Shown here one piece after another: positions 11,476 through 22,079 of a stretch of 64,000 bases of DNA. The stretch's first letter is position 1. Every line of letters begins with the position of its first letter. The stretch is from positions 773,649,864-773,713,863 of the forward strand of contig CM057338.1 of NCBI GenBank assembly GCA_030015575.1, read 5' to 3'. This DNA is from Agapanthus africanus (Eukaryota > Streptophyta > Magnoliopsida > Asparagales > Amaryllidaceae). The translations under genes and the position numbers were made by a program. Below the pieces are notes generated by a model. The model saw only the letters and a list, made by a program, of their open reading frames with translations. It ran no database searches and was not told the DNA's origin.

Positions 11476-11941
11476 TTTATTGATGTGATTGGGATTGATT
11501 TCAGTTTGAGCAGTATGTTTTCATAATTATTACTATCTGATTTAGTAACCAGGCGGGACGTGTATGTTAAATAAAAGATATATATATATATATATCTAGT
11601 TTTTTTTTTTTTAAAACGTCCGCTACTTATGCCGTGACATGTGCATCACACGGCGATTTTCAAAAGGGTTTTTTTTTTGCATATTTCCTTATCCAGATAT
11701 TTGAACGGTTTTACTGTGATGCACACTATATATAAGTTATAGATTGATGTATATTAAGATGGTTTTCATATTGGGTTTTGATATTTTATTCTCGCCATAA
11801 CTCCGATGATTGCATTATGCTTGACAGAGTTGATTTTAGTTATGTATTGATGATTTCGGAGCCCCGACGATTTGAATGTTTTGCTAAACGTTTTAGTATT
11901 TGGAGGGGGAGTTTTAATTTAAATTCGGGGACCGAATTTCT

Positions 11942-11956
11942 AAAAGGGGGGAAGAT
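11942..11956 (+). other. T1 polypurine tract
   Basis: AAAAGGGGGGAAGAT immediately before the 3' LTR start TGTAACG. T2 has the comparable AAGGAGGGAAGAT on its strand. Confidence 0.92.
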
Positions 11957-14900
11957 TGTAACGTTTTAAAAATGATTAAATAAATAATTAAATGAATAAA
12001 AGTGTTTAAGTGAATTTTAGGATTTTCGGTAAAGTAAAATGTATTTTTCGTAAAACCCAACCGTGATTGTTTTTCATTATAATTTTAAAAATATCTATTT
12101 TAATTATGAAATTACTAGTAAATGGTGTTTATTTAGCCACTTATAAATTTTTAGTTTAATAAAATATTTTTCCTAAATTAATTATTTTAAATATTAACAT
12201 AAGCTTTATTTTTACACTAAATTAGTGTAAATTACAAATTTAAATGGTTTTAATTTTTAAAAATGAACCATGGCATATTAGAAATTAGTGTGTATCATGC
12301 AAAATTTATTTGCAAATTTTTCCTAATTTCTAGAGCTTTCTTGAGTTGCTATAGTAAATAAATAAATAAATAAATACATGAAAAGACTTTTAATGATGTT
12401 TCTCTTCTTGAAACTTCCACACACTTTGCACACTCTCTTCTTTCTCTCACTCTCCTCACTTAGGCCGGCCACAACCCCACCATGGCTGCCCCCCCATTTT
12501 CCACCTCTTTTTTATTCAAAAATGATCAAAAATACATCAAAAATTCCATTAAAATTCCACAAAATCCTATTTATTTCATACCCTTTATTCCTTACTCATT
12601 TTTACATGGATTTTGGAGATGGAAAGCATGCATTTTGGAGGCTCATTTCTAGTTTGGATTTCATATTTTGGGAGGTATAATTTCTTTCTTTTGATTTATT
12701 GTTTTAGATGTTCATTTAAGCTTAATTAGATTTAATGAATTAGTTCTATGTTCAATTTTAAAAATTCAAGTTAGGGTTTCTAAATTCAAGTTATGATTTT
12801 TGTTAATTATTTAGGGTTATAATAGTTAGTTTAACACTTTTGGATTTGGAAAATCTTGCATGATCGTTGAATTGTAAATTTTTCATTGAAAATGGTTTAA
12901 ATTAGGAAATTTTGCTAACTAGGTTTCTATAAAACCTAATTATTGGTGAAATAAATCTCAATTAATATTGGTAATACTAGATTTTGGTTTTAATAAGAGT
13001 ATTAACTTGTTGGTGGAAAGAAAAACCTAGTTTGATTGCTAGTTTCTATGGATAATTGATAATTGTGATAAAAATTGCTAATTTTGTAAACTAGATTTTA
13101 GAAATTTCTATATAAATGAGATTAAAAATATAATTATGGTTTTATTATATCACTATCATCATGAATTGTAGTTTAAGACATTAATTCATGCGAAATCATG
13201 TTTTGTGGTGGAATTGTGCTATTTTGCTTTAAAATGTTGAAAATTGTTAAAGGATGCAAACTAGAAATTTCAAATCAATACAAAATTGTGTAATAAAAAT
13301 ATAGTAGTGGTTTGTATAGTCTAGTAATGCTATTTAATGAGTTTTATGACCATTGGTTTCATTTAAATGTTAAGTTTTGATGAAAAACGGTAAACTGGCA
13401 TTTTCGGGTTTTGCGAAATTGGACGGTTTGATAGATTTTTGGGTTTCGATGGATTTAATCATGTTTTATAGTATAAGTAATGTGTTTTAAAACTACAAGT
13501 TGTTTGATGATGCTATCTCGATCCATCGGAGTTTGTACGCCGATATCGAGCGGTATTTGGTTCTTTTGCGTGGACGGGACATAGGTTTTAACCTATGCTT
13601 GTTCCTTGTCTCGTTTGACTTTTGTATGTGATTCGGTTTACGATACTATTTATATGTTTGCGTTTAGGTACCCTTCAAGTGGACTGCGGGCGATAAAGAG
13701 GAGGATGGCGACACCGTCTTGGGCAGACATGGACCAGGTGAGTAGATGTATATCTACGGGGGGAAGTCGGGTGGATGGCGTTTAGCACCCCCGCAACATA
13801 GAATAGGAATAGTACTTATTGACATTAGGAAACCAGATGTGACCCTAGATTCTTAATGAGTAGGACCCTAGCAATGACCCTAGGCTGGACTAGACTGATT
13901 TAGGAAAAGCATACCAGAGGATGAATACCTTGGAGGAGGTTCGTAGGTTTCAGATAGAAACACACACGCACACACTGAAACTCGACATGGTGTGTACGTA
14001 TAAGTGTATATATATATAGAACTAGGTATAGGTATGTATATATATATACAACACGTACATGGGATTCATTGATGTGATATGACATCTGAGATATGATGAA
14101 ACAGTGTAACTGGGCTTGATGCCGTGAATCCTTGGCTATACAGTCGTATTAAGTGTTAGCGGATCATTAGAGAATGAGATAATGAACAGGTATATATAAA
14201 TTATAATGGGTAGTGATGATATTGTGATACATAGGACTCTAAAATAGTACCTGGATTGTAACTTGTGATTGATCACGATTTGGGATATGTATGACTTGAT
14301 TACGACATCATATATGTGTGACCTGATGTCGATATCATATAGATGTAACTTGATGACGATATGATATCAGTATGACTTAATCACAATTTGATACATATGA
14401 CATGACATTTCTGAGGATAAACTAATTAAGCATTTTACGATGGCAATGATATATGTTTGATGTATGGGATTACAGTTTAGCACCTTGATCATGAGAGGTT
14501 TTGATTCAGACCTTAGGTAGCCTCTAGTTTCTTACTGACTAGTTTCTTAGGTTTAGTTCCTTAGGATGTTAGATGGACACTAGTTTAGGTTCGACTCACA
14601 TAGTGGTAGTTGTACTCGTATTTCGCAGAGGAGTGGATAATGCACATCTGTATTTACATTCATACTGTAATCATCATGGTGCATGTTCTTACATATGTTG
14701 CTATAATCAGTATAAACCTTACCTGTTAGGACACCAGCACCATTACCGATGATGCGCATATTCCACGCACACTTATTTGCCGGCTCACACACATCATCAT
14801 CGGTAATTGCTATGTCACGTACACTTTAGATCAGATTATCTTTTATTGATAGAATCAGTTAACAACTAAACCGATATAATATTGTGATTACTCGCTGATG

Positions 14901-16344
14901 TTAGCATAGATATGATATTTATTACGTAGACATTCATGCATTCATATTTTCATGTTATCACGCAGTATTATGGGCATATGCCGACACTTATCATATATTT
15001 ACTCATGATTTTGAGATTTGGATTTCTGTGAGATTTCTGGATTTTTGGGGAAAACCGCAAAAATATATAAAAACTTCTCTCTCTCTCCTCCTCTCTTTTT
15101 AAACAAAGTTGCGGTTTTCTCATGATGTATGTGTCGTCCACCATGAGATTTTATGTTTTCTGTTGGATTTCGAGACCCGATTCGAGGAGTGGATGAACCG
15201 TCTCGGGTACATGGTGGGCCCGGTATGGTACCCCGGGGCAAGAAGATCGAGTTGTAGACGATGAGCCTGGCAGGGGAAGGCTACCTACCGGTGATGTCTG
15301 GCGCGGCGGATATCCGGAGGATACCGACCGCTGTCGTGAGATTTGATTATGGGCCGATCCGGACTGACGGAGCCCGAAGTATTGAGACTATGAGACTTGA
15401 GATTACATGTTTGTGTCGATGCTTGACACGGATTTTCATGGATTTCATTGTTGAGATTTCAGATTCTTATACACATTTTACTATGATAACAGCCAAAGAT
15501 TTCTTATACAGATATACCTGGATTTCAGGATTTGCTTATTTTACATTCATGGTGCATGCATATCCATTCATATAACATAGTACTATATGAGGCACTGACA
15601 CGAGCACGGAGTATCTGCACTTACACGTAGTATTACCCTGCTATTACTAGAGGATTGAGATTTAGTAGTGTATTATTATGACCTAGGATAGCGTCGTGCA
15701 TTCGATTTCTTTTTGTAGATGTCTTCTACTCACGAGTTGGCAACTCACCCCCGTTGTGCCAAATTTTATTACAGGTTCGATGTACAGGTTTCCCGGGCAG
15801 TTTGCTGGCACATCTTTTATTTCAGGGTGATTTGCACGGTAGGTTGGTTCACTTGTATCTGAACCACCATTGTATTTTATTCATTCATTTGTATCTAGTA
15901 AGCTCCATCAACTATACTTGTATTAATTGATAAGTTTATTGGACCGGTCTTTTATTTCGACCTTAGAGTCGCGCATGTATTATTCTGATCTGGTGGCTTT
16001 GTTTTCTTTTTGAGTTTTGAGCCTCGCCCCTTGGCGTTGTATATTATTGTGCTTGTTGTGGTTGTTTCCGCCTATTGGCGTTGAGCTAGCTCCCGTTTGG
16101 GGATGCTTTTTATTGTTTATGTATATTATACTTGTTGTACCCGTTAGGGGGCCAGTTTTTACAGAGGAGACTCTGCCGAAATTTTTGGTAAAATTTGCTG
16201 ATGTTTTTAGACTTGTTTTCTTTTTCTTCTTCTTCTTCTTTTATGGTTTAGATTCCTGGGCTTCGGCTTACTTAGGTTACGTGGCACCTCTAGACGCTTC
16301 GTAATCTAAGTGCCGGTCACGTTCCGTACTTTCGGGTCGTGACA
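11957..16344 (+). repeat. T1 3' LTR (4388 bp)
   Basis: Near-identical to 5740-10126. The differences I found are a T for C near 14910 and an extra T near 15531. It carries the same hairpin (14742-14807) and 31-nt block (15731-15761). Confidence 0.95.
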
Positions 16345-16349
16345 GAGGC
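16345..16349 (+). repeat. Target site duplication of T1, right copy (GAGGC)
   Basis: Same five bases as 5735-5739. Host sequence (A1 LTR) resumes at 16350; the uninterrupted equivalent is seen in A2 and A3 LTRs. Confidence 0.95.
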
Positions 16350-17222
16350 AGAGGCAGCGGATTCTCATTAGGGTTGTTGACAGTTGACCGTTGACTATTT
16401 GACTTTATGCTCAACCCTAATGAGAATATGATATGTGATTAACTATTATATTAATTAAGTATTATGGTGATATGGTTGTTGACTTGTTGACTTTTGTTGA
16501 CTTGTTGACTTTTGTTGATTTGTTGACCGGTTGACTAGGCTTGACTAGTTGACCATCATGATAACCATAGCCATCATTTCATGGCAAAGACTTTTGTTTA
16601 CTTGCTCATTTATGTAAAATGAGTGCATGAAATGATGTGGTTGTGGTTGCTTCAAACCATCACATAAGACTTTTTTTGATATGATGAGTTATGATCACTT
16701 TGGATTATGAGAGGGTGAAAGACAAAAGAGAGCCTCATTCTTTCTTGCTCATTCTCTCTCTTGTTCTTGAGCTCTCCTTTTGCTCTCACCCTCAACCTCT
16801 TGCTCCCTCTCTTGATCTATGGTTCTCTTGTCTCATGAGTTGAGAATCAAGAACCATAGATAAAATCCCATTCTATTTCTTCTCTACTCATTCTAGTTCA
16901 CTAGGTTTTGCAAACCAAGTGAACTAGTTTCTTCAAAGAACGAAGAAGGAGCTAAAGGTTGGAGCTTTCAGGTGGATCTTTCTTCGGCGTACGGAGACTA
17001 CGAGAAGAAGCCATCGGACCACCATCGGAGCTTTGAAGACGAAGGAGTTCAAGACAAGCAAGGTATAACCCCCTAACCGAGTAGCTAAAACTCATAGTTA
17101 GGATGTTAGATAGATGTTTAACCAAGATCCGGGTTTTAGGTTCATGTTACCACCTCCGTAAAAATCGTTTTTTCCAAATTCCGCGTTCCCGAAAGTACCG
17201 GGAGAGGTAGCATGGACTTACA
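16350..17222 (+). repeat. A1 3' LTR, second part
   Basis: Continuation of the A1 LTR after T1, matching A2 and A3 LTRs, ending ...GGACTTACA at 17222. It includes the inverted repeat and W-box cluster (16361-16556). Confidence 0.93.
16361..16556 (+). promoter_or_regulatory. W-box (TTGAC) cluster with 16-bp inverted repeat in A1 LTR
   Basis: Twelve TTGAC cores lie on the plus strand within about 190 bp; chance gives well under one. TTGAC followed by C or T is the WRKY W-box core. Four cores lie between perfect 16-nt arms ATTCTCATTAGGGTTG (16361-16376) and CAACCCTAATGAGAAT (16412-16427); the rest lie downstream. The other A-family LTRs keep the cluster. WRKY control is inferred, not shown. Confidence 0.65.
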
Positions 17223-17450
17223 ATTTCCTGCACAGATCTTTGAAACAAGTGTTGCCGTATACAAGGATGATGCGATGCCATGATAAACACTCAATTTCCC
17301 TTAAAATACCGGTTTTAGTATACAACACAGGTAATCTGGTATTTTACGACTGTTTTGCTAATATGTGCAATACTTAACCTGAATACCTTTAGATGAATGC
17401 AAATGATAGGGAAATTGACATGTTAAAAATACATTATTTTCGACTGATCA
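17223..17450 (-). repeat. G 3' LTR, beginning only
   Basis: On the minus strand it starts TGATCAGTCG at 17450. It matches the 5' LTR start (33932 downward) with about five differences over the shared ~220 bp. The remainder lies beyond A1, outside the window. Confidence 0.88.
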
Positions 17451-17466
17451 AATTCCCCCAAACTTA
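17451..17466 (-). other. G polypurine tract
   Basis: Minus-strand TAAGTTTGGGGGAATT directly precedes TGATCAG. The AAGTTTGGGGG motif is typical of plant Athila/Tat-type 3' ends. Confidence 0.8.
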
Positions 17467-18356
17467 TTTTCGGTCATCTCGAGCGAATTGTTTTATTAAA
17501 AAGAGAAGGAGAAAATAAAGAAAGAGAAAAACTAACTAGCATACTTTCGTATGCAACACAATTGCACTGAGCACGTGCAACATGCCTTTAAACCTCTAGG
17601 TGTCCCTAGTAGGAAGAGTGTTGTCTCCTGAGGGTTTTCAGCGGATTGCACCCACAAAATCCAATAATAAAAGGAAGACCGTGAAAGTTACATTTAAAGA
17701 TAAGAATTGTAAAAGAAAGACTTTGAAAATTAGGGTTTCCAACTATGCTATCTTTTCGGTTGTCATGAGCCCTATCTTAATAGTCATGAAAAAATATCAG
17801 AAATCACATTATCCCTCAATAAAACATCGTATTTATTCTTCATTCCTATCTTTCTTCCAAACATCGATCATATAACCCTATGTGTGTGTAAAGAATATCC
17901 CTACACCCGGAGAATTCAATTCAAGCTATCATACTCTTGTCCATCTGCCTCAGTACTTTTTAATTAATAAATATTTAAATGAATTTGCTCACACACTTTC
18001 ATACGACCGTTAATACTTCTTGAGGTACCAACCAACCGATTACTCATGTGCTTGCTTATAAGGTGTATTTTCCTCGTCTTGCACCACCCAAGGCTTACCA
18101 GTGACTCCCAGACCAGTTGGTCTAAGGCACTAGGTGAAGAGGTACCCTCGCTATATTTTTTTATTACTGCCTTGGCGATAACAAAACCAGTGTTCATTTT
18201 TCTCACCATTTTAAAATTTTTTTCATCTTTTATTTCCTTCATACTTTGGCTTTTAGACAAGAGCATTTCAAGGTATCCTCTACTATCCCGAGTTTCAAGA
18301 CGTGTGTAAGTGCGAATAGTAGGGTATCAACGTTCAAAATGTTTGGCTTTCAAAAT
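17467..18356 (-). other. G post-pol spacer, non-coding
   Basis: About 0.9 kb between the G polypurine tract and the copia junction. A minus-strand frame of about 100 codons (17964-18266) has no motif I recognise and is not clearly a gene. The stretch is best read as the long 3' untranslated spacer of an Athila-like element. Confidence 0.6.
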
Positions 18357-18379
18357 GTTTAACTAGGCTCTGATATCAC
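18357..18379 (-). other. Copia A PBS and leader start on the wrong side of the A2 3' LTR
   Basis: GTTTAACTAGGCTCTGATATCAC here is identical to 26341-26363, where it is the PBS/leader start of A2; beyond 18357 the two diverge. A 3' LTR should be followed by target DNA. The joint therefore marks recombination involving another A-family copy. Confidence 0.85.
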
Positions 18380-20535
18380 TGTAAGTCCATGCTACCTCTC
18401 TCGGTACTTACGGGCTTGCGGAATTTGGTGAAAAACGATTTTCTAGAGGCGGTAAGATGGACTCAAAACGGATCTTTGTTAAACTATCTACCTAACAACC
18501 TAACTACGAGTTGTTAACTACTCGGTTAGGGGGTTATACCTTTCTTTCTTGAACTCCTTCATCTTCATCTCTTGATGGTGTACGGATCGGCTTCACCGCG
18601 TCGTCTCCTTGCGCCGAAGATCGATCAACCCGAAAGCTTCTACCTTTGGCTTCTTCTTCGAACTTTGAAGAAACTAGTTCACTTGGTTTGCTAAACCTTA
18701 TGAACTAGAGTGAGTAGAGGAGAGTGTGATGGGATTTTCTCTATGGTTCTTGCTTCTCAACACATGAGACAAGTGAACCATAGACAAGAGAGAGAGCAAG
18801 AGGAAGAGGGTGAGAGCAAGAGAATGAGAGAGCTCAAAACCAAGAGTGAGAAAGGCAAAGAAAGAATGAGCCTCTCTTTTGTCATACACCCTCTCATAAT
18901 CCAAAAGCATCATGAGCCATAATGTTAATCAAGTATTATGTGATGGTTTATATCATGTCAAAGGCAATATCATTTCCATGCACTCATTTTGCAAACCACA
19001 ACAAGCAAGCAAAAGTCTTTGCATGAAAATGACAACCATTGTGATGATGATGGTCAACTAGTCCAACCTAGTCAACCGGTCAACAAAGTCAACAGGTCAA
19101 CAAAGTCAACCCCTCAACAACCATGTCACTATAACACTAAATTAATATTATTGCTAATTATGTTTCATATTCTCATTAGGGTTTAGCAAAAAGTCAACAG
19201 CCAATAGCCAACAGTCAACAACCCTAATGAGAATCTTCTGCCTCTGTCTCTCTGTCAACTGTGCATACACACCCGCATCCGCGTTCCGAGGAACACGAAT
19301 ACAAACGAGATAAAATCAATCCCAAAACGTACACTAGGATCTGGCTTAAACCAAAGCCCGCTAGTGTGAACTTTCCGGTCACTAAACGTGCACAAGTGCA
19401 CGGATGTGACCGAACCCTGTCGCAAAACCATGGGACCTGTGGCAAAACCATGCGACCTCTACTCTTTTGCCTAAAGGCGAATAGCTCTCTGTGTGGGACT
19501 CTAAAGACTCGACACTACGTTGGCAGTGGGTTTAACCACAGACCGCAAGCGGCACTAGCTGTGCGTAACGGTCCCCAGGTAGATGCTGACAAGAAGACTG
19601 ACTAGGTGAAACCCATCTGAACTCCTACTGAGCCTGAATGTGACAGTCGCCGTACAGTCCGGTCTGTTCGTCTGATACATCGCATGGCGGGCCTAGGGGG
19701 CGGTAAACATCAGTCCCCTAATAGGGGTACAAGTCGTGTCGGAGTGAAGCCCAGAACACCCTGAGATAATATTGGAAACCTATCAGTATATCTCGCTTGC
19801 CCTGGCCAGGGACTACTCGTGTAATGGCTCTCCTAGACACAGCGCGATGTCAACTCCCAATACCGGGAGAGACGATTCCTGTCTAACCGTCACTGCCTCC
19901 AAGTGCTTCGGGACTGCACCCAACTACTACCTGTTTGCACGACTCCTTTGAGCCGTGGTAGGGTAGTAATCAAAGTACAGTAGGAACACACTCGAGGCGA
20001 AGTGACAGTGTCAAGTCAGCGGACTAAGCTGTACTCATGTCACCTGGGAACTGATAACTGACGATAGGTATAATACCAACCAACAGTTCCCGACGAGTCC
20101 TGTCCAGTGTACTCGTAACCCAACGAGCACCCCCATACTATCTCAAGTACGACGTACTGACGGCTGTGGGACAGACCGTCTCCGATACTGGGATGAGAAG
20201 CGCATACGCTAGTCTACTCCGAAGTCTCGATGCCCTGTCTCGATAGTCCTGCGACTAGGGACCTGCATAAGGATGTGCTTATAGATTAACCAGCCCCCAC
20301 TAGTGTGACTGCCATCACAACGCTGGTAATCAAGCAAAGATCCTAAGGGCTCTACTAATATGTATAAGCGATATGCTAAAAGAAACACATGCACATATTA
20401 AAGTAGAAACAAACCAAGTAGCATACTACCATTTTGAGCAAGATTGTCAATACAAGGTGAATATCCCAAGCTTCCATTAAGTAATATACATACTAGTATG
20501 ATACAGTAATGGCCTCTAGGGCATATACACTAACA
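18380..20535 (-). repeat. A2 3' LTR (2156 bp)
   Basis: TG...CA ends (TGTTAG at 20535, CTTACA at 18380 on the minus strand). It contains at least eight GTCAA (TTGAC on the element strand) at 19048-19225 and inverted arms ATTCTCATTAGGGTT (19169-19183) and AACCCTAATGAGAAT (19220-19234). Confidence 0.93.
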
Positions 20536-20546
20536 ATCTCCCACTT
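20536..20546 (-). other. A2 polypurine tract
   Basis: Minus-strand AAGTGGGAGAT next to TGTTAG, identical to A1. Confidence 0.9.
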
Positions 20547-20549
20547 GCA

Positions 20550-22079
20550 CTAAGGCCATGAACTGGCGTATCGAAGACCTATCATCTCGATCAGCCGCTC
20601 GAACTGAGTCTGGGGTAAGGCCTTCGTGAGTAGATCAGCAGTGTTATCTTCGGTATTTCTTCTCTTCACCTCGATCTCCCGGCGATCAACGATCTCCCTG
20701 ATCAGGTGGTACCGCCTCAAAATATGCCTGGACTTCTGATAGGATCTGGGTTCCTTCGCTAAAGCTATAGCGCCGTTGTTTTCACAATACAGCGGTATTG
20801 GATCAACACTGGTAGGAACCACCTGAAGTTCCGTGAGGAACTTCTTCATCCAGACAGCTTCCTTTGCGGCATCGCAAGCAGCTATGTACTCCGCTTCCAT
20901 ATTCGAGTCAGCAACGGTTTCTAGCTTGGAACTCTGCCAGCGAACCGCCCCTCCATTGAGGGTAAAGACATAACCCGACATGGACTTGGAGTCATCCTTG
21001 TCACTCTGGAAGCTGGAGTCAGCAAAGGCCTCAAACTGGAGGTCTTTTCCGCCATACACCAAGAACATCTCCTTAGTCCTTCTCAGGTACTTGAGAATGT
21101 TCTTTACTGCTATCCAGTGTATCTCCCCTGGGTTCGACTGATACCGGCTTACAACGCTCAATGCATATGCTACATCTGGTCTGGTACACAACATCGCATA
21201 CATAACAGAGCCTACCGCAGATGCGTAGGGTATTGATGACATGCGAGCTCTTTCCAAATCATTCTTGGGAGACATCTCTTTGGAGAGGGTGATTCCATGA
21301 CAAGCCGGTAGATTACCGCGCTTGGAATCTTCCATACTGAATCGTTTCAGTATGTTGTCGATGTACCTTGACTGTGAAAGTCCCAACATCCTCTTAGATC
21401 TATCGCGATAGATCTGGATCCCCAGAATATAGTTGGCATCGCCCAGGTCCTTCATGGAGAACTTCTGCGACAAGAATCCTTTGACTGACTGTAGCATAGG
21501 AATATCATTTCCTATTAGGAGAATGTCATCGACGTATAAGACGAGGAATATGACATTTCTCCCTACAATCTTACTGTAAATGCATGGTTCATCTGGGTTT
21601 TTGACAAAGTCGAATTCTTTGACAGTATCATCAAAGCAGATGTTCCAACTCCGCGATGCCTGCTTGAGTCCATAGATGGACTTGAACAACTTGCACACTT
21701 TACCGCTGCTCCCACTCTGAATGAATCCCTCTGGCTGATCCATATAGACGCACTCTTCCAAATTTCCATTTAGAAAAGCCGTCTTTACGTCCATCTGCCA
21801 GATTTCATAATCGTGGAAGGCAGCAATGGCAAGAAGGATCCGAATGGATTTGAGTATGGCTACCGGAGAAAAGGTCTCGTCATAGTCCAAACCAGGTCTT
21901 TGACGAAAACCCTTTGCAACAAGCCTAGCTTTATAGGTTTCAACCTGCCCATCTACACCAATCTTCTTTCTGAAGATCCATTTGCAGCCTACGGGTTCTA
22001 CCCCTTCTGGAGCAAAGTCTAAAGTCCAACTTTGTTGGTGTACATGGACTCCATCTCGGTCCGCATTGCATCCAGCCAT
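20550..22079 (-). pseudogene. A2 reverse transcriptase and RNase H
   Basis: Copia RT followed by RNase H in one open frame, out of frame with the upstream gag-integrase frame, which ends at 22019. RT motifs WIFRKKIG, QMDVKTAFLNG, IYGLKQA and YVDDILLIGND are present, as are RNase H motifs FADSSFQSDKDD, NMEAEYIAACDAAKE, LYCENNGAIALA and SRHILRRYHLIRE. In A1 the corresponding RNase H segment is YCDNN; here it is YCENN, so one acidic residue is conservatively changed. The N-terminal ~20 residues before the join are frame-shifted sequence. Unlike A1, this copy keeps the glutamine codon at the RT/RNase H linker. Confidence 0.9.

Larger units (their letters stand above)
10127..11956 (+). other. T1 internal region without autonomous coding
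   Basis: Only 1830 bp. The first ~200 bp are similar to the leader of T2 before its gag. From about 10330 to 10900 short broken frames may be relics of a gag start, but no zinc knuckle, protease or RT motif is visible. An array of GTGCA...TGCAC units is at 11225-11475. The end (AAATTCGGGGACCGAATTTC then the polypurine tract) matches the T2 3' end. The region looks like a leader and 3' tail joined by loss of gag-pol. Confidence 0.85.
5740..16344 (+). mobile_element. T1: young non-autonomous gypsy (Tekay/Del-like) element with 4.4 kb LTRs
   Basis: A complete LTR retrotransposon: GAGGC duplication, 5' LTR 5740-10126, initiator-Met PBS, 1830-bp internal region, polypurine tract, 3' LTR 11957-16344, GAGGC duplication. 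LTRs begin TGTAACG and end GTGACA. I found only two differences between the two 4.4-kb LTRs: C/T at about 8693 versus 14910, and one extra T near 15531. That implies very recent insertion. The internal region has no gag, protease, RT or integrase, so it must have moved with proteins supplied in trans. The LTR ends, PBS context, leader and the 3' tail before the polypurine tract match T2, whose RT is gypsy-type. Lineage by similarity to long-LTR plant chromoviruses. Confidence 0.95.
1..17222 (+). mobile_element. Copia element A1 (Angela/BARE-like), 3' part, interrupted by T1
   Basis: A Ty1/copia LTR retrotransposon on the plus strand. The 5' LTR and PBS lie left of the window. Order seen: leader, gag-protease, integrase-RT, RNase H, polypurine tract, 3' LTR. 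The integrase-before-RT order and the YVDD box identify copia. The LTR start (TGTTAGTGTATATGCCC, then TAGAGGC) resembles Angela/BARE LTRs. The 3' LTR is split by gypsy element T1 at 5740-16344 and ends in CTTACA at 17222. It is inserted in the 3' LTR of gypsy element G. The 5-bp flank on the right is ATTTC; its partner is outside the window. Coding is broken by one frameshift and one nonsense codon, so the copy is non-autonomous but fairly young. Confidence 0.93.

Noticed and set aside
17964..18266. Minus-strand frame of about 100 codons in the G spacer
   Set aside because: No recognisable domain, located in the usual non-coding 3' spacer of Athila-like elements. I could not support it as a gene.
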